The position numbers and the translations under genes were made by a program. DNA of 64,000 bases, taken from contig NZ_WBSN01000002.1 of NCBI RefSeq assembly GCF_009299475.1, positions 1 through 64,000 on the forward strand, read 5' to 3'. Positions 40,791 to 49,580 of this stretch are shown piece after piece; the first letter of the stretch is position 1; each line of letters begins with the position of its first letter. This DNA comes from Bifidobacterium avesanii. GTDB taxonomy: Bacteria > Actinomycetota > Actinomycetes > Actinomycetales > Bifidobacteriaceae. The notes below the pieces were generated by a model. That model saw nothing but the letters and a program-made list of their open reading frames with translations. It ran no database searches and was not told where the DNA came from.

Positions 40791-41450
40791 TCAGCGGGTC
40801 TTCTCGAACGTCACGTAGCGGTACGCGGAAATGCCACTCGAGGCGTCCTCGGGCGCGGTCCACGGGGTCTCGTCGGTCACGTGCCACAGTTCGCCGTCCA
40901 CGAGCGCGGCCATGTCCGGCGCGTAGGCGTCGGCGTCCACCTGCGTGCGGATGAGCGTCACGAACGCCTTGTTGGCCACCGGCAGCGCCTCCTTGAAGAG
41001 CTGTCCGCCGCCGATCACCCAGATTTCCGAGCGCTCGATGCCGTCGTCCGGAATGGCCTCCTGCCGGGCCAGGTCCAGCGCGTCGTCGAGGCTCGCGACC
41101 ACGGTGGCGCCGGGGGCCGCGAACCGCGGGTTGCGCGAGACGACGATGTTGTCGCGGTTGCGCAGCGGACGGTGCTTGGGGTCCAGCGATTCCCACGTGC
41201 GACGGCCCATGATGACCGGATGGGAGATGGTCAGATCGCGGAAGTGCCGCAGATCCTCCTTGAGGTGCCACGGCATGCCGCCGTGATAGCCGATCGCGCC
41301 GGGACGCCCCTGACGGTCCTCGGCCTCGGCCCAGATGAGATTGACCGAGAAGGTCTTGGGCATGTCGTCGCCCCAGTCCTCGGCCTCCTGCAGCCCGGAC
41401 TCGCCGGGCTCGGGTTCGTGATAGCCGCTGCGGCTACTGTCGTGCTCCAT
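40791..41450 (-). CDS. folA: Dihydrofolate reductase
   Basis: 219 residues, longer than the usual 160-180 because of an N-terminal extension of about 30 residues and C-terminal additions. Reduces dihydrofolate with NADPH. Motifs: GAIGYHGGMPWHLKEDLRHF (Met20 loop and active site), PVIMGRRTWESL and WVIGGGQLFKEAL. AAGGAG lies 9 nt before ATG 41450; an internal ATG at MPKTFSVNLIWAEA is an alternative. Follows thymidylate synthase, which makes its substrate. Confidence 0.93.
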   Translation of the reverse strand: MEHDSSRSGYHEPEPGESGLQEAEDWGDDMPKTFSVNLIWAEAEDRQGRPGAIGYHGGMPWHLKEDLRHFRDLTISHPVIMGRRTWESLDPKHRPLRNRDNIVVSRNPRFAAPGATVVASLDDALDLARQEAIPDDGIERSEIWVIGGGQLFKEALPVANKAFVTLIRTQVDADAYAPDMAALVDGELWHVTDETPWTAPEDASSGISAYRYVTFEKTR

Positions 41451-41561
41451 TTCAGATCACTCCTTGAGGGTTTTCCAACTGGACGCCAGTGTATGCGATG
41501 CGCCAGACCGCCGGGCCGGCCGACGACCGGGATACCGGAGCGCCGGCCGGCCGGAGACCCG

Positions 41562-42434
41562 TCAGACCGCGACCGGTGCCTTGATGGTCGGATGGTGGCG
41601 GTAGTCGATGACGTGGAAGTCCTCGTAGCGGTAGTCGAACAGCGAGTCGGCCTTGTCGATCTCGAGGCGCGGGTACGGGTACGGTTCACGGGAGAGCTGC
41701 TCGAGCACCTGCTCGATGTGGTTGTCGTACACGTGGCAGTCGCCGCCGGTCCACACGAACTCGCCCGGCTCGAGCCCCGTCTGCTGGGCCATCATGAGCG
41801 TGAGCAGCGAGTAGGAGGCGATGTTGAACGGCACGCCGAGGAACATGTCGCACGAGCGCTGGTAGAGCTGGCAGCTCAGACGCCCGTCGGCCACGTAGAA
41901 CTGGAACAGGGCGTGGCAGGGCGGCAGGGCCATCCGCTCCACCTCGGCCGGGTTCCACGCGGAGACGACCATGCGGCGCGAGTCGGGGTGCGTCCTGATG
42001 AGCTCGAGCACGTTGGCGATCTGGTCGATCGTGCGGTTCGGATCGTCCGGCGTGGGCGCGGGCCAGCTGCGCCACTGCACGCCGTACACCGGGCCGAGGT
42101 CGCCGTTCTCGTCCGCCCACTCGTCCCAGATGTGCACGTTGTGCTCCTGCAGCCAGCGCACGTTGCTCGACCCCTTGAGGAACCACAGCAGCTCGTATGC
42201 GAGGCCCTTGAAAAACACGGTCTTGGTGGTCAGCAGCGGGAAGGAGTCCTTGAGGTCGAAGCGCATCTGCCGGCCGAACAGGGAGATCGTGCCGGTGCCG
42301 GTGCGGTCGGACTTGAGCGTGCCCTCGGTGAGGATGGTGCGCACCAGATCCTCGTACGGCATGGGGATGTCCGTAACGGGACGCGCGGGGATGCGGGCGC
42401 GGATGTCCGCGAGTTGTTCGGGTGTCAAAGCCAT
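41562..42434 (-). CDS. thyA: Thymidylate synthase (ThyA type)
   Basis: 290 residues. Makes dTMP from dUMP and methylene-tetrahydrofolate. Motifs: [20 protein letters not shown], the catalytic cysteine in [31 protein letters not shown] and [13 protein letters not shown]. Start at 42434: TAGACT lies exactly 7 nt before the ATG and there is no ribosome-binding site, suggesting a leaderless mRNA. The dihydrofolate it releases is recycled by the next gene. Confidence 0.96.
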   Translation of the reverse strand: MALTPEQLADIRARIPARPVTDIPMPYEDLVRTILTEGTLKSDRTGTGTISLFGRQMRFDLKDSFPLLTTKTVFFKGLAYELLWFLKGSSNVRWLQEHNVHIWDEWADENGDLGPVYGVQWRSWPAPTPDDPNRTIDQIANVLELIRTHPDSRRMVVSAWNPAEVERMALPPCHALFQFYVADGRLSCQLYQRSCDMFLGVPFNIASYSLLTLMMAQQTGLEPGEFVWTGGDCHVYDNHIEQVLEQLSREPYPYPRLEIDKADSLFDYRYEDFHVIDYRHHPTIKAPVAV

Positions 42435-42568
42435 GCGGCCCAGTCTAGCAAGCGCGGCGGCGATCATGGCGAGCGCGCCGGATTCAGCCGTGGGGTGACG
42501 CGGGACGCACGGTCGCGCTACATTATTGGTGACGATCGCCGTCGGCGATCCCTGACCAAGGAGGACAT

Positions 42569-42982
42569 ATGGGCAAGCGACTGTGGGTCGAGAAGAACAA
42601 GGACGGTTCGTGGGACGCGTTCTCCGAGGACGGCGCGCACATCAAGTTCGGCAAGGGCGCGGGCGTGTTCACCCCGGGCGACCTCATGAAGATCGCGCTG
42701 GCCGGCTGCGCCGCGCTGTCCAGCGAGTTCGCGGTCTCGCACACGCTGGGCGAGGGCAAGGGCGCGCGCGTGGTCGTGGACGGCACCTACGACGCCGACA
42801 ACGACGCGTACATCAACTTCAACGAGCAGGTCGTGGTGGACGCGATCGACGCCGGCCTCTCCGACGAGGACGCCGCGAAGCTCAAGGAGCGCATCACCCG
42901 CCACATCGACAAGGGCTGCACGGTCAAGCATACCTACGAGCAGGTGACGCCGGTGCGCATGGACGTGACGATCCGCCACTGA
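42569..42982 (+). CDS. OsmC/Ohr-family protein
   Basis: 137 residues, with a strong AAGGAGG before ATG 42569. The two redox cysteines of the family are present: [15 protein letters not shown] (near 48) and [14 protein letters not shown] (near 120). These proteins reduce organic or lipid hydroperoxides. Alone in its transcription unit, with a bidirectional terminator after it. Confidence 0.92.
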   Translation: MGKRLWVEKNKDGSWDAFSEDGAHIKFGKGAGVFTPGDLMKIALAGCAALSSEFAVSHTLGEGKGARVVVDGTYDADNDAYINFNEQVVVDAIDAGLSDEDAAKLKERITRHIDKGCTVKHTYEQVTPVRMDVTIRH

Positions 42983-43013
42983 GATCCGCCGCTGACGGCC
43001 GCGTTCCGCAACG

Positions 43014-43046
43014 AAAAAGGCTCCTTTGCCATGAAGGAGCCTTTTT
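43014..43046. terminator. Bidirectional terminator between the OsmC and UspA genes
   Basis: AAAAAGGCTCCTT and AAGGAGCCTTTTT around a short loop, between convergent genes. Confidence 0.85.
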
Positions 43047-43087
43047 CATGCCTTTGCGCCATGCCGTGCGGGAACGGCTGCACGGCG

Positions 43088-44140
43088 CTACTTGTGCAGC
43101 GGGTCGATGGTGGACTCGATGTCGTGGGCCACGTCGGCGTCGGCCTTGGGCACCGGCACCTCCTCCACGCCGCTGATGTCGGAGATCGCCTTGGGCTTCA
43201 CCTCGGCGGGCGAGGCGGGCACGGTGTCGAGGCGCTGCTCGGCGGCCTCCACGTACTTTCGTGGCACCACGTAGACGGGGCTCACGGAGTGCTGGAGCAG
43301 GCCCTGGCTGGTGGAACCGAGCAGCAGGCCGGTGAAGCCGCCGCGGCCGCGGGAGCCCACGATCACCACGTCGTGGTTGTGGCTGGCCTCGGTCAGCGCG
43401 TTCACCGCGGAACCGGGCACGAGGCGCTTGTTGATGACGAGGTTCGGGTGATCCTCGCGCAGCGGCTTGACGCGCACTTCGAGGTCGTCCAGATAGGACT
43501 CCATGACGCCGTGCTCCTCGTCGCTGCCGGAGCCGGTGACGCCCTCGATCTTCGGCACGGCGGAGATCACGTCGAGTTCGGCGCCCCAGCTGTCCGCGAA
43601 GGCGGCGGCGATGGACAGCGCCTTGACGCCCCACTTGGACTCGTCGGCGCCGACCGCCACCTTGGTGATGGTGTTGTTGAGGTGCATGAGGTTGCCGTCG
43701 TCGTCGGTGTACGGCACCACGACGACCGGGCAGTACGCGTAGGCGGGCAGGGAGGAGCTGGTGGTGCCCAGCAGGCGCTCGGCGAGGCCGCCCTTGCCGC
43801 GGTTGCCGATCACGATGAGGTTATAGTTGCGGGACAGTTCCACGAACACGGAGGCGGGGTCGCCGGTGACGATCAGCGTGGCGGCCTCCACGCCCTGCTC
43901 GTCCGCGATGGCCTTGGCGCGCGACAGGATCTCCTGTGCGTCGGAGTGCGCGGCGTTGTCGTCGCCCATGGCGGTGTACGTGGCGTCGAAGGAGACCGCC
44001 GCATAGCTCGGCAGCGAGTAGGCGCATACGATCTGTAACGTCAGGCCCGCGTGCTTCGCGTAGTTCGCCGCCCACCACGTGGCCTTGTAGCTTGCATCCG
44101 ATCCGTCGACGCCAACCAGAATGGCCTTGTCGTCAATCAT
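43088..44140 (-). CDS. Tandem universal stress protein (two UspA domains)
   Basis: 350 residues from ATG 44140 (AAGGAGG close upstream). Two ATP-binding UspA domains: AILVGVDGSDASYKATWWAA to IVIGNRGKGGLAERLLGTTS, and KVAVGADESKWGVKALSIAA to VIVGSRGRGGFTGLLLGSTS. Both keep the G-2x-G-9x-G-S/T loop, so both should bind ATP. The C-terminal tail is acidic. Double-domain Usp proteins of Actinobacteria take part in stress and dormancy responses. Confidence 0.93.
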   Translation of the reverse strand: MIDDKAILVGVDGSDASYKATWWAANYAKHAGLTLQIVCAYSLPSYAAVSFDATYTAMGDDNAAHSDAQEILSRAKAIADEQGVEAATLIVTGDPASVFVELSRNYNLIVIGNRGKGGLAERLLGTTSSSLPAYAYCPVVVVPYTDDDGNLMHLNNTITKVAVGADESKWGVKALSIAAAFADSWGAELDVISAVPKIEGVTGSGSDEEHGVMESYLDDLEVRVKPLREDHPNLVINKRLVPGSAVNALTEASHNHDVVIVGSRGRGGFTGLLLGSTSQGLLQHSVSPVYVVPRKYVEAAEQRLDTVPASPAEVKPKAISDISGVEEVPVPKADADVAHDIESTIDPLHK

Positions 44141-44297
44141 GATGTCCTCCTTACTCGGCGGCGCGACCGTGCGCCGTCCTGTAAGACCCAAGAATACTCC
44201 CGGAACGTTGCGAATTGGCTGAACGTCCGCTAGGAATTTTCGCCCGGAATTTTCGCTTGGCACGGCGATCGGGCGGACGAAGCGCATGCAAACGCAA

Positions 44298-44327
44298 AAG
44301 CGCCCCGCACGAGCATGCGGGGCGCTT
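44298..44327 (-). terminator. Terminator of the NlpC/P60 gene
   Basis: AAGCGCCCCGCA with TGCGGGGCGCTT, followed on the minus strand by TTTTGCGTTT. Confidence 0.75.
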
Positions 44328-44369
44328 CACGCGGAAGACGAACGCCGTGGAACACGCGGCGGGGCGCGA

Positions 44370-45218
44370 TTACATCACGCGGTAGTACTCCCAGCCGGAG
44401 TACCAGTTGGTGCTGGCGACCTTGGTCACGTCGCCGGGCTTGGTGGCATGGATCATCTTGCCGTTGCCGATGTAGATGCCCACGTGGCCGGGCTTCCACA
44501 TGAGGTCGCCGGGCTGCGGGTCGGACACGCGGGTGCCGGAGCCGCGCTGGGCCTCGGACGTGCGCGGCAGGCTCACGCCGAAGTGACCGTACACGTACTG
44601 GGTGAAGCCGGAGCAGTCCCAGCCGCTCGGGGTGTTGCCGCCGACGACATAGGGGACGCCCTGATACTGCAGGGCGAAGGCGATCATGGCCGCCACGCTG
44701 CCGGACGTCGAGGTGGACGCACTGGAAGCGGAGGTCGCGGCGGAGGAGGAACCGGTCGCCGTGGAGCTGGAGGAGCCGGTGGTTCCCGAGGACTTGGAGG
44801 ACGAGCTGGACTTCGAGGACGAAGAGGAGCTGGAGGACGAGGAGGAAATGGAGCTGCGGGACGAGGCGCGGCTCGCGGCCTGCGCTGCTGCGGCCTGCGC
44901 GGCGGCCGCGGCCTGGGCCTGAGCTTCGGCTTCGGCCTGCGCCTTGGCCTCGGCGTCCTTCTCGGCCTGGGACTTGGTCTGCGGCACGCTCAGGGATTCA
45001 CTCTCCCACGAGCTGTCGGTGTCCACGGACACGGACGCGGACTCGACCAGCAGGTCCACGTGCGTGGCGTTGAGTTTGGGGAACGAACGGGCGGACGTGA
45101 CGGTGCCGCCGGCGGCCCCGTCCGCGGCGCCCGCCATGGGCACGGCGAACGTGAACATCGAGGCGGACGCCGCCGCCACGACTACCATCGCTTTAATACG
45201 TGCATTCATCTTCATCAT
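44370..45218 (-). CDS. Secreted NlpC/P60 peptidoglycan hydrolase
   Basis: 282 residues from ATG 45218, AAGGTG 7 nt upstream. Signal peptide ends near VPMAGAADG. A coiled, Ala/Gln/Glu-rich region (about 85-115) and a pure Ser-rich linker (about 120-165) precede the catalytic domain: Cys in SGWDCSGFTQYVYGHFG, His in PGHVGIYIGNGKMIHATKPG. It should cut gamma-D-Glu-diamino acid bonds in stem peptides. The next gene upstream is a CHAP enzyme with a similar role, read in the same direction. Confidence 0.92.
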   Translation of the reverse strand: MMKMNARIKAMVVVAAASASMFTFAVPMAGAADGAAGGTVTSARSFPKLNATHVDLLVESASVSVDTDSSWESESLSVPQTKSQAEKDAEAKAQAEAEAQAQAAAAAQAAAAQAASRASSRSSISSSSSSSSSSSKSSSSSKSSGTTGSSSSTATGSSSAATSASSASTSTSGSVAAMIAFALQYQGVPYVVGGNTPSGWDCSGFTQYVYGHFGVSLPRTSEAQRGSGTRVSDPQPGDLMWKPGHVGIYIGNGKMIHATKPGDVTKVASTNWYSGWEYYRVM

Positions 45219-45331
45219 CAGGGCACACCTTAACATACGAACCATGTCGCGTGAATGAACCGTGAAGAACGATCACGCTCAAACACATAGGGAACATTGG
45301 CGACACGCCGTGTTCCCTTTTGGGAGGAAAA

Positions 45332-45349
45332 GATCGGTGACGACCGATC
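45332..45349 (-). terminator. Terminator of the CHAP gene
   Basis: GATCGGTCGTCACCGATC followed by TTTTCC on the minus strand, 8 nt after the stop. Confidence 0.6.
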
Positions 45350-45356
45350 GTCAACG

Positions 45357-46337
45357 TCAGTAGTGAATGTACTGGAAGTCGTGCACGTTGGTGAACGTGC
45401 GGCTGAACGTCCTGCCGTTGTAGGAGGCGCCGCATTCGGACGTGGTGACCGAACCGTCGGGGTTGATGGCCTCCACGATCGCCACGTGGCCGTACTGCGA
45501 GCTCGCGCCCTCCTGGCCCTGGCGGAAGACCATGATGTCGCCCACGTTGCGCGGGGTGTTGTCCACCCAGTAGCCGAGCGCGCGGGCGGAGTCGGCCCAC
45601 ATGTGGCCGTTGCCGTAGTGCGTGCCGACCGGCAGGCCGAGCTGGTGGCGGCGGATGTACACCCACCACGTGCACTGGCTGAACGAGTACGAGGAGCCAT
45701 AGTCGTTGGTGGCATGGTTCGGGTTGAAGCCCTCCGGCAGATCCGCGGCGTTCGCGTCCATGAGCTGGGCCACCACGGGGTTGTCCGCGGCGGACTTGGA
45801 CATCTTGGAGACGTCGAGCGAGGCGCTGTCGTCGCCCATGGACCACGAGGCGGCCGAGGCATCGGAACCGGAGACCATGGAATCGTCGAGCACGGTGCCG
45901 GAGTCCTGCGCGGCGTCGCCGTCGCCGGAGCCCTCGGTCGGGGCGGCTTCGGTGGATGCGGTGGTCGGCAGGGCCTTGCGGCTCTCGGAACGGGAGGCCA
46001 CGCCGGAGGTGGCGGTGATCGCCGTCGCGGCGGTGACGGATTCGGTCTGGTCGGACTCGGCGAGCGCAGCGGAGCCGTTCAGCGGGTTGGCGAACGCGAT
46101 GGCGCCCGCGGCGGTGCCGAACAGCGCGACGATCGCGGAGCCGGCCATCATGTGGTTCCTGCGGGCGGTGGCCTTGGCGGCCTGGCGCATGGCGCGGCGC
46201 GTCATGGGCGCCACTTCGTTGAGCTTGGCGGCCAGCGCAAGGTCAACGGCCGGTACGAAAAGTGCGGATGCGGAAGTGCTGTTGTTCGTGCGCTTGGCGC
46301 GGGCGGCCTTGGGGGCCTTGTGCGCTGCATGGCTCAT
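45357..46337 (-). CDS. Secreted CHAP-domain amidase/endopeptidase
   Basis: 326 residues from ATG 46337, AAGGAG 9 nt upstream. A long, basic cytoplasmic N-terminus (1-63) precedes a membrane segment (MMAGSAIVALFGTAAGAIAF); a disordered, Ser/Ala/Asp-rich region follows and the CHAP domain closes the protein: SFSQCTWWVYIRRHQLGLPV (catalytic Cys), YGHVAIVEAINPDG (His) and a C-terminal SGRT-like strand. Homologues in bifidobacteria (TgaA-like architecture) act on septal peptidoglycan. It may be membrane-anchored rather than released. Confidence 0.9.
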   Translation of the reverse strand: MSHAAHKAPKAARAKRTNNSTSASALFVPAVDLALAAKLNEVAPMTRRAMRQAAKATARRNHMMAGSAIVALFGTAAGAIAFANPLNGSAALAESDQTESVTAATAITATSGVASRSESRKALPTTASTEAAPTEGSGDGDAAQDSGTVLDDSMVSGSDASAASWSMGDDSASLDVSKMSKSAADNPVVAQLMDANAADLPEGFNPNHATNDYGSSYSFSQCTWWVYIRRHQLGLPVGTHYGNGHMWADSARALGYWVDNTPRNVGDIMVFRQGQEGASSQYGHVAIVEAINPDGSVTTSECGASYNGRTFSRTFTNVHDFQYIHY

Positions 46338-46627
46338 AAACAATCACTCCTTGAACGCGATGGGGACGCACGGACCGGCGCGTCACACAACCATCACAAG
46401 TCGTAACCATACAACTCACATGTGTCATCCGTCCAATTCCCCGTGATCCGTCAGGTTGCACCATATATATAGGAACGGGGTTCGGGGTCGGGCGTGGGCC
46501 CTGATTTTCCGGCGCGGGCACGCTCCCCCATCCCGCACGCCACGGGGAGGGAACCGCCCGACGCCATCGGCGTGTCGCATTGGACATTCCATTACGGCCC
46601 GACCGCTTTCCGGCTACGCTGGTCCGT

Positions 46628-47770
46628 ATGACTATTGAGATGACGATTCCCGCCGCATTGCTTCCCGAAGACGGCCGGTTCGGCTCCGGCCCAAGCAAGA
46701 TCCGCTCCGAACAGGTCGACGCCCTCGCCGCCGCCGGCAAGACGATTCTGGGCACGTCCCACCGACAGCCGCCCGTGCGCCACCTGGTCGCCTCGATCCG
46801 CGAGGGGCTGGCCGCGTTCTTCTCCATGCCGGACGACTACGAGATCGCGCTCGGCAACGGCGGCGCCAGCGCGTTCTGGGAGGTGGCGTGCGCCTCGCTC
46901 ATCAACCGCCGCGCGGCCTACGGCGTGTACGGCTCGTTCTCCAAGAAGTTCGCCCAGTCGGCGGCCAAGGCGCCGTTCCTCGAGCCGCCGGTGATCTACG
47001 AGGGCGAGCCCGGCACCTGCCGTCTGCCCGAATACACCGAGGGCGTGGACGCCTACTGCTGGGCGCACGACGAGACCTCCACCGGCGTAGAGGCGCCGAT
47101 CCGCCGCGTGCCGGGCAGCGTGGATCAGGGTGCGCTCACCCTGATCGACGCGACCAGCGCCGCCGGGGCCCTCAAGGTGGACGTGCGCGAGACCGACGCC
47201 TACTACTTCTCCCCGCAGAAGGCGTTCGGCGCCGACGGCGGCCTGTGGGTGGCGGTCCTCTCCCCCGCCGCGGTGGAGCGCGCCGAACGCGTGGAGCAGT
47301 CCGCGTCGCTGGCCGGGGCCCGCCGCTGGGTGCCCCCGTTCCTGTCCCTGACGACCGCGCTGGCCAATTCCCGCAAGGACCAGACGCTCAACACGCCTGC
47401 CGTGGCCACGCTGGTGATGATGGAGAATCAGGTGCGCTGGCTCAACGACAACGGCGGCATGGCGTGGGCCACCGCGCGCTGCGCCAAGTCGGCCTCGCTG
47501 CTGTACTCGTGGGCCGAGCGCAGCGACTACGCCACGCCGTTCGTCAAGGACCCGGCCATCCGCTCGCATTCGGTGGTCACCGTCGACCTGAACGACGAGA
47601 TCAACGCCTCGCAGGTGGTGGCGCTGCTGCGCGACAACGGCATCTACGACACGTTCGCCTACCGCAAGCTGGGGCGCAACCAGCTGCGCGTGGGCGTGTT
47701 CCCGTCCGTGGAGCCGTCCGACGTGGCCGCGCTCACCCAGTGTATCGACTACGTGGTCGAGCACCTGTAA
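46628..47770 (+). CDS. serC: Phosphoserine aminotransferase
   Basis: 380 residues. Converts 3-phosphohydroxypyruvate and glutamate to phosphoserine (serine and pyridoxal pathways). Actinobacterial type: RFGSGPSKIRSEQVDALAAA, TSHRQPPVRHLVASI, ALGNGGASAFWEVA, the PLP lysine in YYFSPQKAFGADGGLWVA and the end YRKLGRNQLRVGVFPSVEP. TACGCT lies 7 nt before ATG 46628 with no ribosome-binding site, so probably leaderless. Single gene with its own terminator. Confidence 0.94.
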   Translation: MTIEMTIPAALLPEDGRFGSGPSKIRSEQVDALAAAGKTILGTSHRQPPVRHLVASIREGLAAFFSMPDDYEIALGNGGASAFWEVACASLINRRAAYGVYGSFSKKFAQSAAKAPFLEPPVIYEGEPGTCRLPEYTEGVDAYCWAHDETSTGVEAPIRRVPGSVDQGALTLIDATSAAGALKVDVRETDAYYFSPQKAFGADGGLWVAVLSPAAVERAERVEQSASLAGARRWVPPFLSLTTALANSRKDQTLNTPAVATLVMMENQVRWLNDNGGMAWATARCAKSASLLYSWAERSDYATPFVKDPAIRSHSVVTVDLNDEINASQVVALLRDNGIYDTFAYRKLGRNQLRVGVFPSVEPSDVAALTQCIDYVVEHL

Positions 47771-47790
47771 CCGGTTGGAATCCGCTTGTT

Positions 47791-47834
47791 GAAAGCCCGC
47801 CCGCTCAGGCATGCGCTTGGGCGGGCGGGCTTTC
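47791..47834 (+). terminator. Terminator of serC
   Basis: GAAAGCCCGCCCGC and the complementary GGGCGGGCGGGCTTTC, followed by TCTTG. Confidence 0.8.
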
Positions 47835-47906
47835 TCTTGCCGCCATCCGAACGGGCGGAGCGAGGCGAAGGCTGCGGGAACGCGGACGGCCGGAATCCGG
47901 ATCGAT

Positions 47907-49274
47907 CTAGAACGGGGTGGCGGCGAGCAGGAAGGCTCCCCGGCGGCCGCCGGACGGATCGTCCAGACGCTCAACGGCGAGACCGCCGGCGCCGGCCGGG
48001 ATGAACATGGCGTCGCCACGTTCCAGCGTGCGCGCCCCCTCGTCGTCCGAGCAGCGCAGGCGGCCGTCGAGGCACAGCAGCACGCGCGGGCCGCGTTGGG
48101 GCAGATCGAATCCGGTCGCGCCGGCGAAGTCTCCGATCCGTCCGTACGTCAGCGCATACGCGTCGATCGGAGGACGGTATGCCGTGAGCCACGGGGAGAC
48201 CGGCGACCCGTCCGTCCGTGCCGCCGCGCCTTCGCCGCCATCGCCGCCGACGCGCGGGTCGATCGGCACGGCGGGCGCGCAGTCGAGGCTGCGCAGCAGG
48301 TTCGGGATGTCCCGGTGCTTGACGGTCATGCCCGCACGCAGCACGTTGTCCGAGTTGGTCATGATCTCCGCGGCCATGCCGTGCAGGTACGCGTGCGGCT
48401 GGCCCGCCGGGATGAACACGGCGTCGCCGTCCTTGAGGCGCATCGGGTTCATGAGCGCCAGCGCCATCACGCTCGGGTCTCCGGGGAACGCCTCGGCGGC
48501 CACGAGCGCGTGCTCCAGCGCGAGCCCGACGCGCGCCCGGTCCGTCATGCGCCCGAGAGCCCGATGCAGCGCGTCCGCGATTCCCGAGGCCTCACCGGGG
48601 CCGGCGGTCACCGCCGTCCGGAAGGCCCGGAAAAGCCGCCGGCGCGATTCAGGCCATGCGATCGCCGCGTCCGGCATCATGGCGTCGCGTCCAACGTCGC
48701 CGGCGTCCCCTCCCCCGAGCGCGCGGGCCATGCGGACGGCCAGCGGATGATTCACGCCTGCGAGCGCGCGGGCCGCCAGATCGGGCGGCAGGAACCCGAC
48801 GGACGCCGCGAACGATCCGAGCGCCACCACCATCTCGTGCTTGGCGAGCGTGTCCCGGAACGACCGTTCGGGCGCGTCGACCGGCACACCGGCGGACTGC
48901 TCGCGGTGGAATCCCGCGCGGGCCTCGAAGCCCACGGGATGCACCTGCAGGGACAGCGGCACGCGCGCGGCGATGATCTTGAACAGGTACGGCAGCACCG
49001 GGCCGTACGCGCGCGAGACCACGGGCCCCACCATGGCGTCGGGGTCGCGTCGGATCGCCTCGTCCAGCGGGATCGGCGCCCCGGACGCCGGACGCAGCAG
49101 GGACGGGGATCCGGCGTGGCCGGAGAACCACATTTCGGCGAGCGGGCCGGCGGCGCGCGGCCCGGCGTCCGATGAATCCAGCCGGAACAGCCGCTGCAGC
49201 CGCGTGCGCGAGCCCCACGCATAGCGCTTGGCGACCGGCTCGATCTCGATCACGCGCGGCTCCTTCCGACTCAT
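47907..49274 (-). CDS. manA: Mannose-6-phosphate isomerase, type I
   Basis: 455 residues from ATG 49274. Zinc-binding motifs: PLAEMWFSGHAGSPSLL, LSLQVHP, FRDTLAKHEMVVAL (zinc Glu/His) and PAGQPHAYLHGMAAEIMTNS with DNVLRAGMTVKHRD. Links mannose and fructose-6-phosphate metabolism. GC-rich insertion (about 335-355) and a C-terminal beta domain ending AAGGLAVERLDD-like text. No operon partner; the divergent neighbour is the DUF2530 gene. Confidence 0.93.
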   Translation of the reverse strand: MSRKEPRVIEIEPVAKRYAWGSRTRLQRLFRLDSSDAGPRAAGPLAEMWFSGHAGSPSLLRPASGAPIPLDEAIRRDPDAMVGPVVSRAYGPVLPYLFKIIAARVPLSLQVHPVGFEARAGFHREQSAGVPVDAPERSFRDTLAKHEMVVALGSFAASVGFLPPDLAARALAGVNHPLAVRMARALGGGDAGDVGRDAMMPDAAIAWPESRRRLFRAFRTAVTAGPGEASGIADALHRALGRMTDRARVGLALEHALVAAEAFPGDPSVMALALMNPMRLKDGDAVFIPAGQPHAYLHGMAAEIMTNSDNVLRAGMTVKHRDIPNLLRSLDCAPAVPIDPRVGGDGGEGAAARTDGSPVSPWLTAYRPPIDAYALTYGRIGDFAGATGFDLPQRGPRVLLCLDGRLRCSDDEGARTLERGDAMFIPAGAGGLAVERLDDPSGGRRGAFLLAATPF

Positions 49275-49322
49275 CCGGCCATCGATCCGCCTCAAGCCTA
49301 CCGTTGCGGTACAGTGAAGTCT

Positions 49323-49577
49323 ATGAAGTTGGCGCCGATATTCGATCCCGCGGTGCGCAAGCCCGCCCCCAAGCCCATTCAGGTGGACCTGCAGAAAGCA
49401 TTTCTGGCCGTCACCGCCGTATGGGTGGTGGCGCTGGTGGTCGCCACGATCCTGCTCGCCATGGAGGTGATCGGCATGCAGCCGCTCATCGTGTGCGTGG
49501 CGGGCACGGTCATCGGCATCCTCATGCTCATCTGGGAGCACTTCCACCGGTGGGACTACCGCCGGCTGGGCAAATAA
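49323..49577 (+). CDS. DUF2530-type two-helix membrane protein
   Basis: 84 residues. Two membrane segments (AFLAVTAVWVVALVVATILL and PLIVCVAGTVIGILMLIWEH) and a C-terminal HRWDYRRLGK fit DUF2530, an actinobacterial family of unknown function. TACAGT lies 7 nt before ATG 49323, with no ribosome-binding site: probably leaderless. Its stop is 3 nt from the stop of the convergent kinase-like gene, so the two transcripts must overlap. Confidence 0.85.
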   Translation: MKLAPIFDPAVRKPAPKPIQVDLQKAFLAVTAVWVVALVVATILLAMEVIGMQPLIVCVAGTVIGILMLIWEHFHRWDYRRLGK

Positions 49578-49580
49578 CGC